A DNA stretch of 33,027 nucleotides from an uncultured Mucilaginibacter sp. GTDB taxonomy: Bacteria; Bacteroidota; Bacteroidia; Sphingobacteriales; Sphingobacteriaceae. A program made the translations under genes and the position numbers. The DNA lies in assembly GCF_946481715.1 (NCBI RefSeq), contig NZ_CAMLOV010000050.1, forward strand, positions 1 through 33,027, in the 5' to 3' direction. A model generated the notes under the pieces. That model was given only the letters and a program-made list of their open reading frames with translations, was not told the DNA's origin and made no database searches. Positions 1-9,352 of this stretch are shown piece by piece (positions within the stretch are counted from its first letter, which is position 1; every line of letters starts with the position of its first letter).

Positions 1-1
1 A

Positions 2-52
2 GGTATTGACGGCAAAAAACCTATCGACATGGTTACCCTAAACAACAAATAA
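2..52 (+). CDS. C-terminal end of an unidentified protein (partial)
   Basis: An open frame runs from the left window edge to a TAA at 50-52 and gives only 16 residues, ending in MVTLNNK. It continues an upstream gene outside the window. The stretch is too short to name a family. It converges on the response regulator gene, which is on the opposite strand. The 70-base gap between them has no clear terminator. Confidence 0.4.
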   Translation, partial: GIDGKKPIDMVTLNNK

Positions 53-122
53 AAATACCTAATTCTATTGTCGAATTACTAAACCCTTACAGCAATGACG
101 TGGTTGTGAGGATTGCCAGCCT

Positions 123-482
123 CTAATTCGTCAACTGCTCAATTTTTTGCAGCAGCTCATCCATTTCAAACGGTTTGGCCAAAAAATCATCGGCGCCGGC
201 CGCCAGGGCCGAAGCTTTGATATCGCGGCTGGCGGATATCATAATAACCGGGATATTTTTGGTGGCGCTTAGGCTCTTTAGTTTTTTACAGATATCGCGC
301 CCGTCTTCGCCGCTCATCCAAATATCAAGCAGCAGCAGGTCGGGCAGGTCGTCCTTCATATCCAACACTGTCGATCCATCAACAGTACTGGTTACCTCGT
401 ACCCTTCAAATTCAAGCAGCATCTCCACAGCATCCACAATCCCCGGATCGTCATCCGCTATCATTATTCTTTTTTGTTTCAT
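123..482 (-). CDS. Single-domain response regulator (REC only)
   Basis: This 119-residue protein is a complete CheY-like receiver domain with no output domain. The acidic cluster is at residues 10-12 (ADDD), the phosphoacceptor Asp is D53 in LLLLDIW, the switch Ser is S83 in MISAS, and the conserved Lys is K103 in AKPF. It lies 51 bases downstream of the five-PAS histidine kinase on the same strand, so it is probably co-transcribed and phosphorylated by that kinase. With no DNA-binding or enzymatic domain it should act by protein contact or as a phosphorelay intermediate. It is the only receiver domain I see in the window, although four histidine kinases are present, so it might also serve the others. 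Family assignment is firm; the partner is inferred. Confidence 0.95.
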   Translation of the reverse strand: MKQKRIMIADDDPGIVDAVEMLLEFEGYEVTSTVDGSTVLDMKDDLPDLLLLDIWMSGEDGRDICKKLKSLSATKNIPVIMISASRDIKASALAAGADDFLAKPFEMDELLQKIEQLTN

Positions 483-533
483 CTTATTCTTAATTGCCCG
501 GCTACTTTCTACAGATTAATAAATCCTTGTATC

Positions 534-3182
534 TTATTTCGTCTCTTTTTTTTCATTGTGGCCGTTCACCGGTAACGAGAAGCAAAAAGTAGACCCTTTT
601 CCTTCTACGCTGTTAACCCACATTTTACCGCCTTCGCGCTTTATTATTTCCGCAGAAATGTACAAGCCAAGCCCCAAACCGGGGAAAGTGTGCTGCTTGC
701 TGCCGCTAACGCGGTAAAACTGTTCAAACACCCTGTACTTTTTGTCATCCGGTATGCCAATGCCAAAATCCTGCACACAAACTATTGCATCCTTGCCCTC
801 CAGTTTGGTGCTTACAATAATACGGTCGGCGTGTGGCGAGTATTTAATAGCGTTGGTTATTAAATTTGTTATTACCTGGCCAATACGGTCTTTATCAGAA
901 TAAACCTCGCCGGTTTCGCCAAACTCCATCTCCAGTATATGCCTGGTGGTGGTATGTTGTAAATCCTCCACATTATCTCTCACCACATCGTTAAAGTTGA
1001 ACCGCGTTTTATTGAATTGTATCCTGCCCGAGTTTATTTTGGTTACATCAAGCAGGTCGCCTATCAGGTTGGTTAACCGGTTCAGTTGGGCGTTCATCTT
1101 TTCCACCATCGTGGCCTTTCTGCCATCGCCTTCTTTGCTTAGCATAGCGCCAAGCACCTGCGCATAGGCTTTTATACTGGTTACGGGCGTTTTCAGTTCA
1201 TGGCTGGCAATGCCCAAAAAGTCGTCCTTTTGGCGCTGCAACTGTTTCTGCTCATCAATATCGGTATTGGTACCAAACCACTTTACTATTTGGCCATTGC
1301 TTATAAAAGGCAGCGCACGGGCAAGGTGCCATTTATAATTACCCTCCCTATCGCGCAGCCTAAACTCAAATTGGTAAAGGTTGCCGCTCTCTAACGCCGA
1401 TACCCATGTTTTTACGCAGGCATCCCTATCATCCGGGTGTACCTGCTCCAGCCATTTTGGGCCAATAATATCAGCCGCGGGCACGCCAAAAAAATCAAGG
1501 GCCTGTTTATTTATATAATCAAGTTCGCCGGTTGTTTTTGCCGTCCATAATTGCACGGGCATAAAATCGGTAACAAACTCAAATTGCCTTATCTGCGCGT
1601 TCAGTTCTGCATTTTTTTCTTCCAGCTCAATATCAATCACCTTCTTCTCGGTAACATCGGTACAAGCCCCTATATAGCCTATAAAGGCCCCGGCCTCGTT
1701 GTACTGTGGATTACCGGTTGCAATACACCAATGGATGCTGCCATCAGCAAACAGCAGCCTAAAATCAACTTCGTAAGGGCGGCGTGTTTCTAAATCCCTC
1801 AGGAATTTTTCTGCAGCGCGTATGCGGTCTTCGGGCAAAATAGCATCCAGCCAGCCGGTGCCCAACACCTCTTCGGGCTTTTGCCCGGTCCATTTCGTCC
1901 AGGTTTGGTTAGCGTAGGTTATCAGCCCGGCATCATCGCTCATCCATAAAGCGGCAGGCGCAGCGCTGGTTATATTTTGCAAAAGCTGCTCGCTATCTAT
2001 TAAGGCCTGCCGGTCGGCAATTTCGCGGCGCAGGTCGCGCGATACGGCCGCCCGCCCCTGCGGTTTCCCTGTAATTGGGTCATATATCATTACGGCGGTA
2101 CCGTATACCGGGATAGCCTCGCCGGTTTTAAAATGGCGGTACATCACCTCCCCGCTCCAGCGCCCATCCTTCAAAAGGTTTTTGTAAATAGAATTCCTAA
2201 CGCGCGCCACTTCGCCCGGCATAATAAATTCTGTGCCCTGCAAAAAGATGGGCTCGTACGCATCCAGACCAAGCATTTCGCGGCCCGCAGCGTTTACGTA
2301 GTACACATTGCTGTCCATATCGCTCAGGCTCACAAAGTCCGAGCTATGTTCCACCAGCGTAAACAGCCTTCGTTTCTCGTCTTTGTCTTTTACTTCTTCG
2401 GTAATATCCAAAGCGGTGCCCGCAAACCTTATGCACTGTCCCGTTTCATCAAAATAAGCCTTACCCCGGCATCGCAGCCAGCGGATCAGGCCACCTTCGG
2501 CGCTTACGGTACGGAACTCATTATCGTAAAAGCCACCGCGCCCGGGCATTAAGGCTTCTTTCACGGTTTTGTCTATCCGTTCCCTATCCTCCGGGTGCAC
2601 ATGCTGTAAAACATCATTGTATGACAGTGCCTCATCGCCCTTAGCAAAACCATACAAGGCTTTGCAAAGCTCGTCCCAGGTAATCCTATCGTTCACCGGG
2701 TCCAGGTCCCACGTACCCAGTTCGGCCGATTCCAGCGCAAAGCGGGTGCGCTCCTCGTTCTCTGCCAGTTTTTGGCGGGTAAGAGCCAGTTCGGTAACGT
2801 CCGAACCTGTATTGAGTATTCCCCATACCTCGCCACCGGGGCTTTTTAAAGGCTGATATGCAAAATTAAAGTAGAAGGTTTGCAAGCGCCCGTCAACTAT
2901 GAGGTTAACCGGTTCGCCAAAAGCTTCGTAGGCGGTACCTGTGTTGTAAACTTCGTCCAAAAGATCAAAAAAGGGCTGTCCCTCTAACTCGGGGACCGCC
3001 TGGCGGAAAGTTTTATCGATGATTGATTCATCCTTGCCAATCACCTTTAAAAGAGCTTTATTGGCAAGTTTTACCACCATATTGGGCCCAACGTAAAGCC
3101 CTACAGGCGAAACGGATTCCTCTATCAGTACTTTAAAAATATTGTGGTTTTGGAGATAATCCTGGTAAAGTGTACTATCCAT
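534..3182 (-). CDS. Multi-PAS sensor histidine kinase (five PAS domains)
   Basis: This 882-residue protein has five consecutive PAS/PAC units at about 15-130, 140-265, 275-390, 400-515 and 530-650. Typical PAC endings are visible (GTALDITEE, GACTDVTEK, GTNTDIDEQ). A HisKA domain follows with the phosphoacceptor at about H661 (ASHELKTP), then a HATPase domain with an N box (TNLITNAIKY), G1 (DFGIGIP) and G2 (GLGLGLY). There is no signal peptide or membrane segment, so it is a cytoplasmic sensor. The ATG is followed directly by the first PAS region, which supports the start. It sits just upstream of the REC-only regulator and probably forms a pair with it. The ligands cannot be read from the sequence. 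Confidence 0.95.
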   Translation of the reverse strand: MDSTLYQDYLQNHNIFKVLIEESVSPVGLYVGPNMVVKLANKALLKVIGKDESIIDKTFRQAVPELEGQPFFDLLDEVYNTGTAYEAFGEPVNLIVDGRLQTFYFNFAYQPLKSPGGEVWGILNTGSDVTELALTRQKLAENEERTRFALESAELGTWDLDPVNDRITWDELCKALYGFAKGDEALSYNDVLQHVHPEDRERIDKTVKEALMPGRGGFYDNEFRTVSAEGGLIRWLRCRGKAYFDETGQCIRFAGTALDITEEVKDKDEKRRLFTLVEHSSDFVSLSDMDSNVYYVNAAGREMLGLDAYEPIFLQGTEFIMPGEVARVRNSIYKNLLKDGRWSGEVMYRHFKTGEAIPVYGTAVMIYDPITGKPQGRAAVSRDLRREIADRQALIDSEQLLQNITSAAPAALWMSDDAGLITYANQTWTKWTGQKPEEVLGTGWLDAILPEDRIRAAEKFLRDLETRRPYEVDFRLLFADGSIHWCIATGNPQYNEAGAFIGYIGACTDVTEKKVIDIELEEKNAELNAQIRQFEFVTDFMPVQLWTAKTTGELDYINKQALDFFGVPAADIIGPKWLEQVHPDDRDACVKTWVSALESGNLYQFEFRLRDREGNYKWHLARALPFISNGQIVKWFGTNTDIDEQKQLQRQKDDFLGIASHELKTPVTSIKAYAQVLGAMLSKEGDGRKATMVEKMNAQLNRLTNLIGDLLDVTKINSGRIQFNKTRFNFNDVVRDNVEDLQHTTTRHILEMEFGETGEVYSDKDRIGQVITNLITNAIKYSPHADRIIVSTKLEGKDAIVCVQDFGIGIPDDKKYRVFEQFYRVSGSKQHTFPGLGLGLYISAEIIKREGGKMWVNSVEGKGSTFCFSLPVNGHNEKKETK

Positions 3183-3399
3183 GCAAGGCAGAAAACGTGA
3201 TTTTGGATTTTAAAGGTATTGGCAATTATGGATTTTGATCGGATATTGCGAATGTAACAGAAGAAGGCACTTTTTGTTTAAGCAAAGCCAAATATTTATT
3301 ATCCTTTTTAAATAAGTTAATTACGATAATACCAATTTAATTAACAGTACATTTATAATGCCTTTTTGATACTGCTTAGTTACGCTTTGATTATAACAT

Positions 3400-4608
3400 A
3401 TGGATCCGTTTTTTAAACAGGTATCCCTTATCCCGCTAAATGACGAAGAGCGATTAAGGAAACTGTACAAGTATGAGATACTTGATACACCAGCCGACAA
3501 GACCTTCGACAAGATAGCCACGCTTGCCGCACAAATTTTTGATGCCTCAAATGCGTTTGTAACCTTTGTTGACCACGACCGGGTGTTTTTTAAAGCCAGG
3601 GTGGGCGCTTCAATAAAGCTGGAAGATTTACCCGACGATACTATCGCCTCGCTTGCTCTGCTAAGCGATGATACAACAGTTTTCGCCGACACGCATAAAG
3701 AACCCATGTTGCGCCACAAACCTGTGTTTATTGCAGACGGTTTACTGCGGTTTTATGCCGGCGCGCCCATAAAAACAATGGACGGCTACCTTTTGGGCAC
3801 CGTTTGCGTTATTGACGCGGCACCACGTTCAGTAACCGAAAAACAGCTGCAAATGCTAAAAAACCTTTCTGAATTGGTTGTTGATGAGTTGGAACTGCGG
3901 CAAACTACCCGCAATATTGTGCGGGTACAAACCGATTTGATGAATATTGCCGTACACGACATTAAAAATCCTTTAACCGCCATATCGCTATATGCAAATT
4001 TGATAGCGCAGCGATCTAAAGACGCAACGACAGCTAAAATGGCGGTAAAAATAACTGATGCATCAAAGCGGATTTTGGCCGATCTTAATGAATTGCTTAA
4101 CCTTGCAAAAATTGATAATGGTGCTATGATGCTTCACTTTGAAGATGTAAACACCGACGAGCTTATCAGCAAAGCCGTAAATAATTTACAGGTGCTTTCC
4201 AACCAAAAGCAACAGCAGATACTACTACAGCTTCAATGTAAAAAATCAGCCAGGTTTGATAAAGCCCGCATACTGGAAGTTTTTGAGAACCTTTTAAGCA
4301 ATGCCATCAAATACGCCCACAACGATACCTGGATAACCATTTGCAGCAGCGAACTTGACGGCAACCTCATAGTTGAATTTCGCGACCAGGGCCAGGGGCT
4401 TACTGATGATGATATGCAAAAGTTATTTACCAAGTTTGCGCGGCTAAGTGCCGTACCTACCGATAAAGAAACCAGTAACGGGCTGGGGCTATCTATCGCC
4501 AAAATACTGGTAGAGCTACACAACGGTAAAATATGGGCCGAAAGCAAAGGCAAAGATATGGGTGCATCGTTTTTTGTATCGCTGCCGTTATTGCAGAGGC
4601 AGGAATAG
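3400..4608 (+). CDS. GAF-domain sensor histidine kinase
   Basis: This 402-residue cytoplasmic kinase starts with a GAF domain (about residues 20-165; FVTFVDHDRVFFKAR and the later GAPIKTMDGYLLGTVCVID are typical of GAF sensors preceding kinases or cyclases). HisKA follows with H186 in the slightly unusual H box AVHDIKNPLTAI. The HATPase domain has an N box (ENLLSNAIKYA), G1 (DQGQGL) and G2 (SNGLGLSI). It is transcribed divergently from the five-PAS kinase across 217 bases and has no adjacent response regulator. It ends before a strong hairpin that serves the opposite-strand gene. The family is clear; signal and partner are unknown. Confidence 0.93.
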   Translation: MDPFFKQVSLIPLNDEERLRKLYKYEILDTPADKTFDKIATLAAQIFDASNAFVTFVDHDRVFFKARVGASIKLEDLPDDTIASLALLSDDTTVFADTHKEPMLRHKPVFIADGLLRFYAGAPIKTMDGYLLGTVCVIDAAPRSVTEKQLQMLKNLSELVVDELELRQTTRNIVRVQTDLMNIAVHDIKNPLTAISLYANLIAQRSKDATTAKMAVKITDASKRILADLNELLNLAKIDNGAMMLHFEDVNTDELISKAVNNLQVLSNQKQQQILLQLQCKKSARFDKARILEVFENLLSNAIKYAHNDTWITICSSELDGNLIVEFRDQGQGLTDDDMQKLFTKFARLSAVPTDKETSNGLGLSIAKILVELHNGKIWAESKGKDMGASFFVSLPLLQRQE

Positions 4609-4746
4609 TATTTTTTTGCCTGAACCCGAATTTAAAGCATTTACGAATGATCAGAATAAATGCGGCTTTCGGTAATAAAATTTCATTCAAACCACATCAA
4701 ATAGTAGCTAACTATTAGCGCCGCAAAAAAATAGCCGGGCGCAAAA

Positions 4747-4777
4747 AAAGCGGCTATCCTTGCAGGATAGCCGCTTT
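4747..4777 (-). terminator. Rho-independent terminator of the DUF4382 gene
   Basis: A 14-bp perfect stem (4747-4760 with 4764-4777, loop TGC) lies just after the stop of the minus-strand lipoprotein gene. Read on the minus strand, the stem leads into a run of seven T (the A run at 4743-4749, which overlaps the stem base). It also lies downstream of the plus-strand GAF kinase, but no T run follows on that strand, so it works best for the minus gene. Confidence 0.85.
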
Positions 4778-4797
4778 AGAGTAATTGCTTGCAAATT

Positions 4798-5559
4798 TTA
4801 TTGGGTAATCGCAACGGTGCCCATATCCTGTACGCTGCCGGTGGTAACGGCCACATTTGTTACCGTTTTAACAGCATAAGGGCTTACCGGTACAAATGTT
4901 ACGCTGTAGGTACCGGCACTTAGCCCCGGAAAATAGAACTTACCGGTAGCATCGCTTACCGTACCTACGGTATCTGTACCCATAATGGCATATACCTTAG
5001 GCGATGACGCAGCAGGTGATACTATACCGCTCAAAGCACCCGAAACTGCTTCCGGTATAGCGCGGATCACGGGCTTAAGGCTGTACTTTCCGCTGCCGGT
5101 TAATACTATGGATTGCGCGGCGTCAAAATCCAGGCGCATGGTATAAGCAATACCCGCGGTTAGGTTATCATGCACGTTCAGTTTCACGCCCGAGGTTTGG
5201 CCGCTTGGCGTGGTCAGGTCATAAGAAACGCCCGCCACGATCACCCGGTTACCCGAATCGTTCAGCACCAGGCGCACCTGCTGGATGGTACCGGCCGGAA
5301 TATCCTTACTCGCTAATATGGTATCCTTCCCTTGTCGGAAACGCAGGATATCTATCGGCCCGCCATTAACGTCCAGTGTTTGCTCGCCTTTGTCAGTAAT
5401 AACAACAACACTTTTTATGTTCACTATCACCGCGTCGAAAGCACCCGGCGCGTCCGTTAGCTTCACCGTGACTTTGGCCATAGATCCGGCATTGTCATTT
5501 TTTTTACAGGCAAAAAACGTGAGGCTTAGGGCTGTGGCAAATAAAAGTAGCTTCTTCAT
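4798..5559 (-). CDS. DUF4382 domain lipoprotein
   Basis: This 253-residue protein begins with a lipoprotein signal peptide; the lipobox ends at C18 (LTFFAC, followed by KKND). Residues about 29-168 match the DUF4382 pattern: VKLTDAPGAFDAVIVNIKSV near the start, LRFRQGKD and IPAGTIQQVRLVL in the middle, and LKPVIRAI at the end. Residues about 175-253 look like a small carboxypeptidase-regulatory-like beta-sandwich (SGIVSPA, TGKFYFPGLSAGTYSVTF). It should be anchored in an envelope membrane, probably facing the periplasm or surface. No biochemical function is established for DUF4382 that I can name. It stands alone, with its own terminator downstream and a 286-base upstream gap. Confidence 0.9.
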   Translation of the reverse strand: MKKLLLFATALSLTFFACKKNDNAGSMAKVTVKLTDAPGAFDAVIVNIKSVVVITDKGEQTLDVNGGPIDILRFRQGKDTILASKDIPAGTIQQVRLVLNDSGNRVIVAGVSYDLTTPSGQTSGVKLNVHDNLTAGIAYTMRLDFDAAQSIVLTGSGKYSLKPVIRAIPEAVSGALSGIVSPAASSPKVYAIMGTDTVGTVSDATGKFYFPGLSAGTYSVTFVPVSPYAVKTVTNVAVTTGSVQDMGTVAITQ

Positions 5560-5845
5560 AAATATATAATTTGGTTACATACCTATAACAAAACACATGC
5601 CCCGATTTACGAGCGGTAGATGATTTACATGCCACCACATGTGCACGAGCCCTGCTGTTTTTATAACGTGCAGGGTAACGCATCATAAGACGTATAAGGC
5701 AGCAAGTAATACTATCTGATTTTAATTACATCAGTAGCAACCAACTTGGGGATTGCTATAGTTATGCCGCAGATGATTGGAGTAAAAACCCTGCTATTTC
5801 GGCCCTGTTATGCCGGTAATTTCAAATCGCCTCTATCAAGCTGCC
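5560..5845. other. Intergenic region with no gene found
   Basis: This 286-base stretch lies between the start of the DUF4382 gene and the stop of the next minus-strand gene. It should hold the DUF4382 promoter, but I could not place a convincing TTG/TAnnTTTG pair. No ORF of credible quality, hairpin terminator or repeat was found. Confidence 0.5.
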
Positions 5846-8044
5846 TTACCACCGGATGCTTACCGCGTGCCCTCCATTGACTGCAAACTCCCTATTGCCC
5901 CCCTTCACCGCTTTCCCTTTTAATTCGCCCGCATCGGTTTTAACGGTAAACTCCGGTAGCTTTGTTTTACCCGTGTTAATGATCAGCATCCGGCAGCTTA
6001 AACGTTCATCGCCTTTTACTTTAAAGCTTACGCCGCCTTTACTATGCTTAAAATCTGCACTGGGGTAATCCAGGTGTATCATAAAATCTTGTCCGGGTAC
6101 TTTGTAAAAATGGCGGGGTATAATGCCAAAAGCCACGCCGGCCCCATAAACTTCCTGCCCTACCGTGCCCGATTGTTCCCAGCCATCGTGAATATCCTCA
6201 ATGGCTATCCAAAGCTTATGATCTACCTGCCCGGTTTTCACTTTATCAGACAGCATCTCCTTCGGCAAGTTTGGCGGGTAATAGTACGGTGCCCGGTTTA
6301 CAATGTATTTTAAAAACTCGGGGATAAGCATAGCTACCGATGGCAGGATATCCTCCCCTTCGGCATACAACAGAAAATTGTGTAAAGCCGCGAAAACTTC
6401 CTGCTCCTCGTAGGCGGCGGTGTATGGCGCATCGTTTAGCGGGAACATGGCAAAAAAGGTTGGGTAATCCTTGGCATAGCCATAACTACACTCCCAAAGC
6501 TGAAAGTTTTTGAAAATATTGGCCAGGCATAGGTAGGTAAGATTGAGGTAAACCTGCTCCCTGGTTTCCTTATATAACCATAACATGGCATTTGCGCCAA
6601 AGGCGGTATTATTGGCCTGGTAAAATAATTCAAAACCTTTGCCCTGAAGTGTTTTCGCTGCTTTTTTTGCTTCGCGCAGGTATTTTTCTTCGTTGGTTAA
6701 TTGCCAGGCGTGTAGCATTACCAGCGCATATAAGCCTGCCACGTCTTTTTCGCCGCCATTGCCGGGCGATGTTTCTGCCTTTACCACTTCCAGCGTTTCC
6801 ATGTTATACATCACCGGCCACTCGTAGTTAAAGTGCCGGGCCACTTTGATGGTGAAATTAAGCGAATTTAAAAACAACTTTTCGGCCTGTTTATCGCCAC
6901 GGATGGCCAACCGCCCCAAATTAAGCAAAGGGTGGTGCAGGTACCAGGAATCCATCACATTTGGCTGCAATTGCTCTTCGTCGCCGCTCAATTCATCAGC
7001 CAAAGCCGGTAAAAACCGTACTACCGTTTTAAGTTCCTCACTATAAAAAGCCTCTAAGCCGTTCTTTATCTTTTGTATGGCCGGCAAGTCGGTTTGGCAC
7101 CAGTCATAATAGTCGGTAAGCGGCAAAAGCACGGCCATCTGCACCATCAATTCCGGTGGTGTAGCATAATCGGCCACGTAGGCGTTCAGGTAATCCTGCC
7201 CCGCACCGTGCGACCAGCACCCGTGGCTAAACTCCAAATCGTGCAGGCCTTTATCTACCATGCCCGGCCAGTTATAATACTGGGTAGCCGGCTTAGGCAA
7301 ATGCAGGTAAATATCGGCCAGCAGGTTTAAAAACTGTTTGGCCTGCGCCATTTCATCCTTCGGGTTTACGGGGCTAAAGGCTATAAAAGCATCAGAGAGG
7401 ACAATTTCCTGATGAGCAGGAATTGGTTTTCCCTTCAAAGTTGGCGGTAAGGCAAAACCCAGTTCGGGCCAGTCACCGCCAACTGTGTTGCCTAAGGAGG
7501 TTTCCGTTGCCCGGGCATAATCGTTAAGCGCGGTTAGGTTTTGAAAATAAAGTGCAGCGCCCGATTGTGGCTCTTCCATACTAAAGTATTGCAAACCCGA
7601 CCTGGTGCCCACCTGGCTTACATAAATCGTCCCCTTTGTATCGCGGTCGCTGCCATCGGGCCCGGTTACCACCACATCTCGTGGCCAAAACGGTACCAAT
7701 ACAGGTTCGTTTGCTACAAAGGTGGTTGTATAACGTACCAAAGGCTTTGTTTTATCCGGCAGTTGCAGGGCTACCCGGTAATGCCCGATGCCGGCCGATA
7801 GATTAACAGTGAGGCCGTCTTCGTTTTTTACCACCCGGCCCAATTGCAAATGGTCGTTAGGGGCGTACGCAGGCCTAAGTATTGCCTGCGTTCCGTTGGG
7901 GCAGGTAACGGCTATCCAAAGGGCATTATTCAGGTTGTGTACTTTAATACCGTAACCGGCAATGTCTTGCTGAAAAATGGCAGGAAGATCCTGCCTGTGG
8001 AACAAGGTTTTTACGGCATTAGCCCAGGGCGATGTTGCATTCAT
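5846..8044 (-). CDS. Large uncharacterised protein, likely helical-barrel (six-hairpin-like) fold
   Basis: I do not recognise a named family with certainty. The ATG at 8044 (MNATSPWANAV) is preferred over one 24 bases upstream, whose extra residues (MFTIIFFT) look non-native; this gives 732 residues. The first ~230 residues appear beta-rich (ALWIAVTCPNG, GHYRVALQLPD, a FWPRDVVVTGPDGSD motif). Residues ~240-600 hold alternating helices and aromatic patches like an (alpha/alpha)6 barrel (QYYNWPGMVD, FSHGCWSHGAGQDY, WYLHHPLLNLGRLA, NGGEKDVAGLYALVMLHAWQ). The C-terminus is again beta-rich. The shape resembles glycoside hydrolases or polysaccharide lyases, but no catalytic residues can be assigned. 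There is no signal peptide, so it is probably cytoplasmic. It is transcribed divergently from the catalase. Confidence 0.8.
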   Translation of the reverse strand: MNATSPWANAVKTLFHRQDLPAIFQQDIAGYGIKVHNLNNALWIAVTCPNGTQAILRPAYAPNDHLQLGRVVKNEDGLTVNLSAGIGHYRVALQLPDKTKPLVRYTTTFVANEPVLVPFWPRDVVVTGPDGSDRDTKGTIYVSQVGTRSGLQYFSMEEPQSGAALYFQNLTALNDYARATETSLGNTVGGDWPELGFALPPTLKGKPIPAHQEIVLSDAFIAFSPVNPKDEMAQAKQFLNLLADIYLHLPKPATQYYNWPGMVDKGLHDLEFSHGCWSHGAGQDYLNAYVADYATPPELMVQMAVLLPLTDYYDWCQTDLPAIQKIKNGLEAFYSEELKTVVRFLPALADELSGDEEQLQPNVMDSWYLHHPLLNLGRLAIRGDKQAEKLFLNSLNFTIKVARHFNYEWPVMYNMETLEVVKAETSPGNGGEKDVAGLYALVMLHAWQLTNEEKYLREAKKAAKTLQGKGFELFYQANNTAFGANAMLWLYKETREQVYLNLTYLCLANIFKNFQLWECSYGYAKDYPTFFAMFPLNDAPYTAAYEEQEVFAALHNFLLYAEGEDILPSVAMLIPEFLKYIVNRAPYYYPPNLPKEMLSDKVKTGQVDHKLWIAIEDIHDGWEQSGTVGQEVYGAGVAFGIIPRHFYKVPGQDFMIHLDYPSADFKHSKGGVSFKVKGDERLSCRMLIINTGKTKLPEFTVKTDAGELKGKAVKGGNREFAVNGGHAVSIRW

Positions 8045-8287
8045 TGTAAAAAAAATAATCGTAAACAAAAATTCATTACACCGGGAACGCTTCGGTTAGC
8101 GCAATAAGTAAAATCGTACCAATAACTACGCTGTTGTGGTTTTGTTTTGAGTTAATTAAATTATTTATAAAGATAATTGCCAAAACAATTAGAAGGCCGT
8201 TTCAGTTGTAATTAAAGACGCACGATCCTTCTTTTCTTAGCCCCTCCTCAATTATCCCATTTTATTTACCTTAAAAAATTCATTAAC

Positions 8288-9223
8288 ATGTTTCATCACG
8301 TTAAATCATTACAATTTAATGCCAGGGTATCACGCCCCGACCCGCGCTTCGCAAACCTTTTATTAGAGCAATTCGGCGGAGAAAACGGTGAACTTGCTGC
8401 TGCGATGCAGTACTTTACACAAGCTTTCGGGGCCAAGCAGCCACACCCCGATAAGTACGATATGCTGATGGATATCGCTACCGAGGAGTTTAGCCATCTG
8501 GAAATAGTAGGCGCAACCATCCAGATGTTGTTAAAAGGCGTTAACGGCGATTTGAAAGACGCTGCCGAACAAAGCGAGATAATGGTTGCCATGAACGGCA
8601 AGGCCGAAAAGGAAAGCGTTATCCACGCAGCATTATCTGCCAACCCGCAGTTCCCTATCATTACCGGCGGCGGGCCAACACCACGCAACAGCCAGGGCAT
8701 CCCGTGGTGTGCATCGTACATCAACTCTAACGGCGATTTAACTGTCGATTTGCGTACCAACCTGGCGTCCGAGTCGCGCGCGAAACTGGTTTACGAGCAT
8801 CTGATGAAGTTTACGGATGACCCGTACGTACACGAAACCCTATCGTTTTTAATGACGCGCGAGGTAACACACTACAAAATGTTTGAGGCGGCTTTGGAAA
8901 GCATCCAGCCAAACTTCCCTCCGGGTGTGTTAGCTGCCGATCCGCGTTACCTGCAAAACGCTTACAACTTATCAGACGGCACCGTACGCGGGCCCTGGAA
9001 TGAGGGCGAGATAAAAGGCATGGGTAAAGATTTTGTTTATGTGGAAAACCCCTTAGCACAGGCGCAGGAAACCGAAGGGCAAACCAAACTGCCCGGAAAT
9101 TTCGACAAGGAAATAAAAGCTGCCGAAAAGCTGGATAAGCAAATGAGCGAAGTTAAAAGCGCCGAAGTAAGAAACGCTGAGCCGAAAGGCGTAGCGCAAT
9201 GGAGCACGTATGGTTTAGAATAG
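8288..9223 (+). CDS. Manganese catalase
   Basis: This ferritin-like di-manganese catalase converts hydrogen peroxide to water and oxygen in the cytoplasm. By the spacing known for the family, the metal ligands are E35 (GENGE), E67 and H70 (EEFSH), E162 (ASESRAK) and H195 (REVTHYK); all are present. The length of 311 residues fits the family, and the last ~50 residues form a charged Lys/Glu-rich tail. The ATG at 8288 gives the typical MFHHVKSLQF start. A strong terminator follows, so it is monocistronic. It lies tail-to-tail with the stressosome operon, which suggests shared stress biology but does not prove co-regulation. Confidence 0.95.
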   Translation: MFHHVKSLQFNARVSRPDPRFANLLLEQFGGENGELAAAMQYFTQAFGAKQPHPDKYDMLMDIATEEFSHLEIVGATIQMLLKGVNGDLKDAAEQSEIMVAMNGKAEKESVIHAALSANPQFPIITGGGPTPRNSQGIPWCASYINSNGDLTVDLRTNLASESRAKLVYEHLMKFTDDPYVHETLSFLMTREVTHYKMFEAALESIQPNFPPGVLAADPRYLQNAYNLSDGTVRGPWNEGEIKGMGKDFVYVENPLAQAQETEGQTKLPGNFDKEIKAAEKLDKQMSEVKSAEVRNAEPKGVAQWSTYGLE

Positions 9224-9246
9224 CGTATTCTTACGTTTAAAGCAAT

Positions 9247-9299
9247 GCCCTGTTCCGTCTTTTCAATAATTGCAAAGACGGGGCAGGGCGTTATTTTTT
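9247..9299 (+). terminator. Rho-independent terminator of the catalase gene
   Basis: A stem of about 16 bp with two G-T pairs (9247-9262 with 9275-9290) is followed on the plus strand by TTATTTTTT. It lies 24 bases after the catalase stop. There is no T run in the minus direction, so it does not obviously serve the converging kinase gene. Confidence 0.85.
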
Positions 9300-9352
9300 A
9301 TTGATTTGTTAGGGACACCATTTGCGCCGGCTTTATATTACTTCCGGGTTGC

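Noticed and set aside
175..519. Plus-strand ORF of 114 residues opposite the response regulator
   Set aside because: It is the antisense shadow of a clear REC-domain gene; composition is Ser/Ile/Leu-rich with no recognisable motif.
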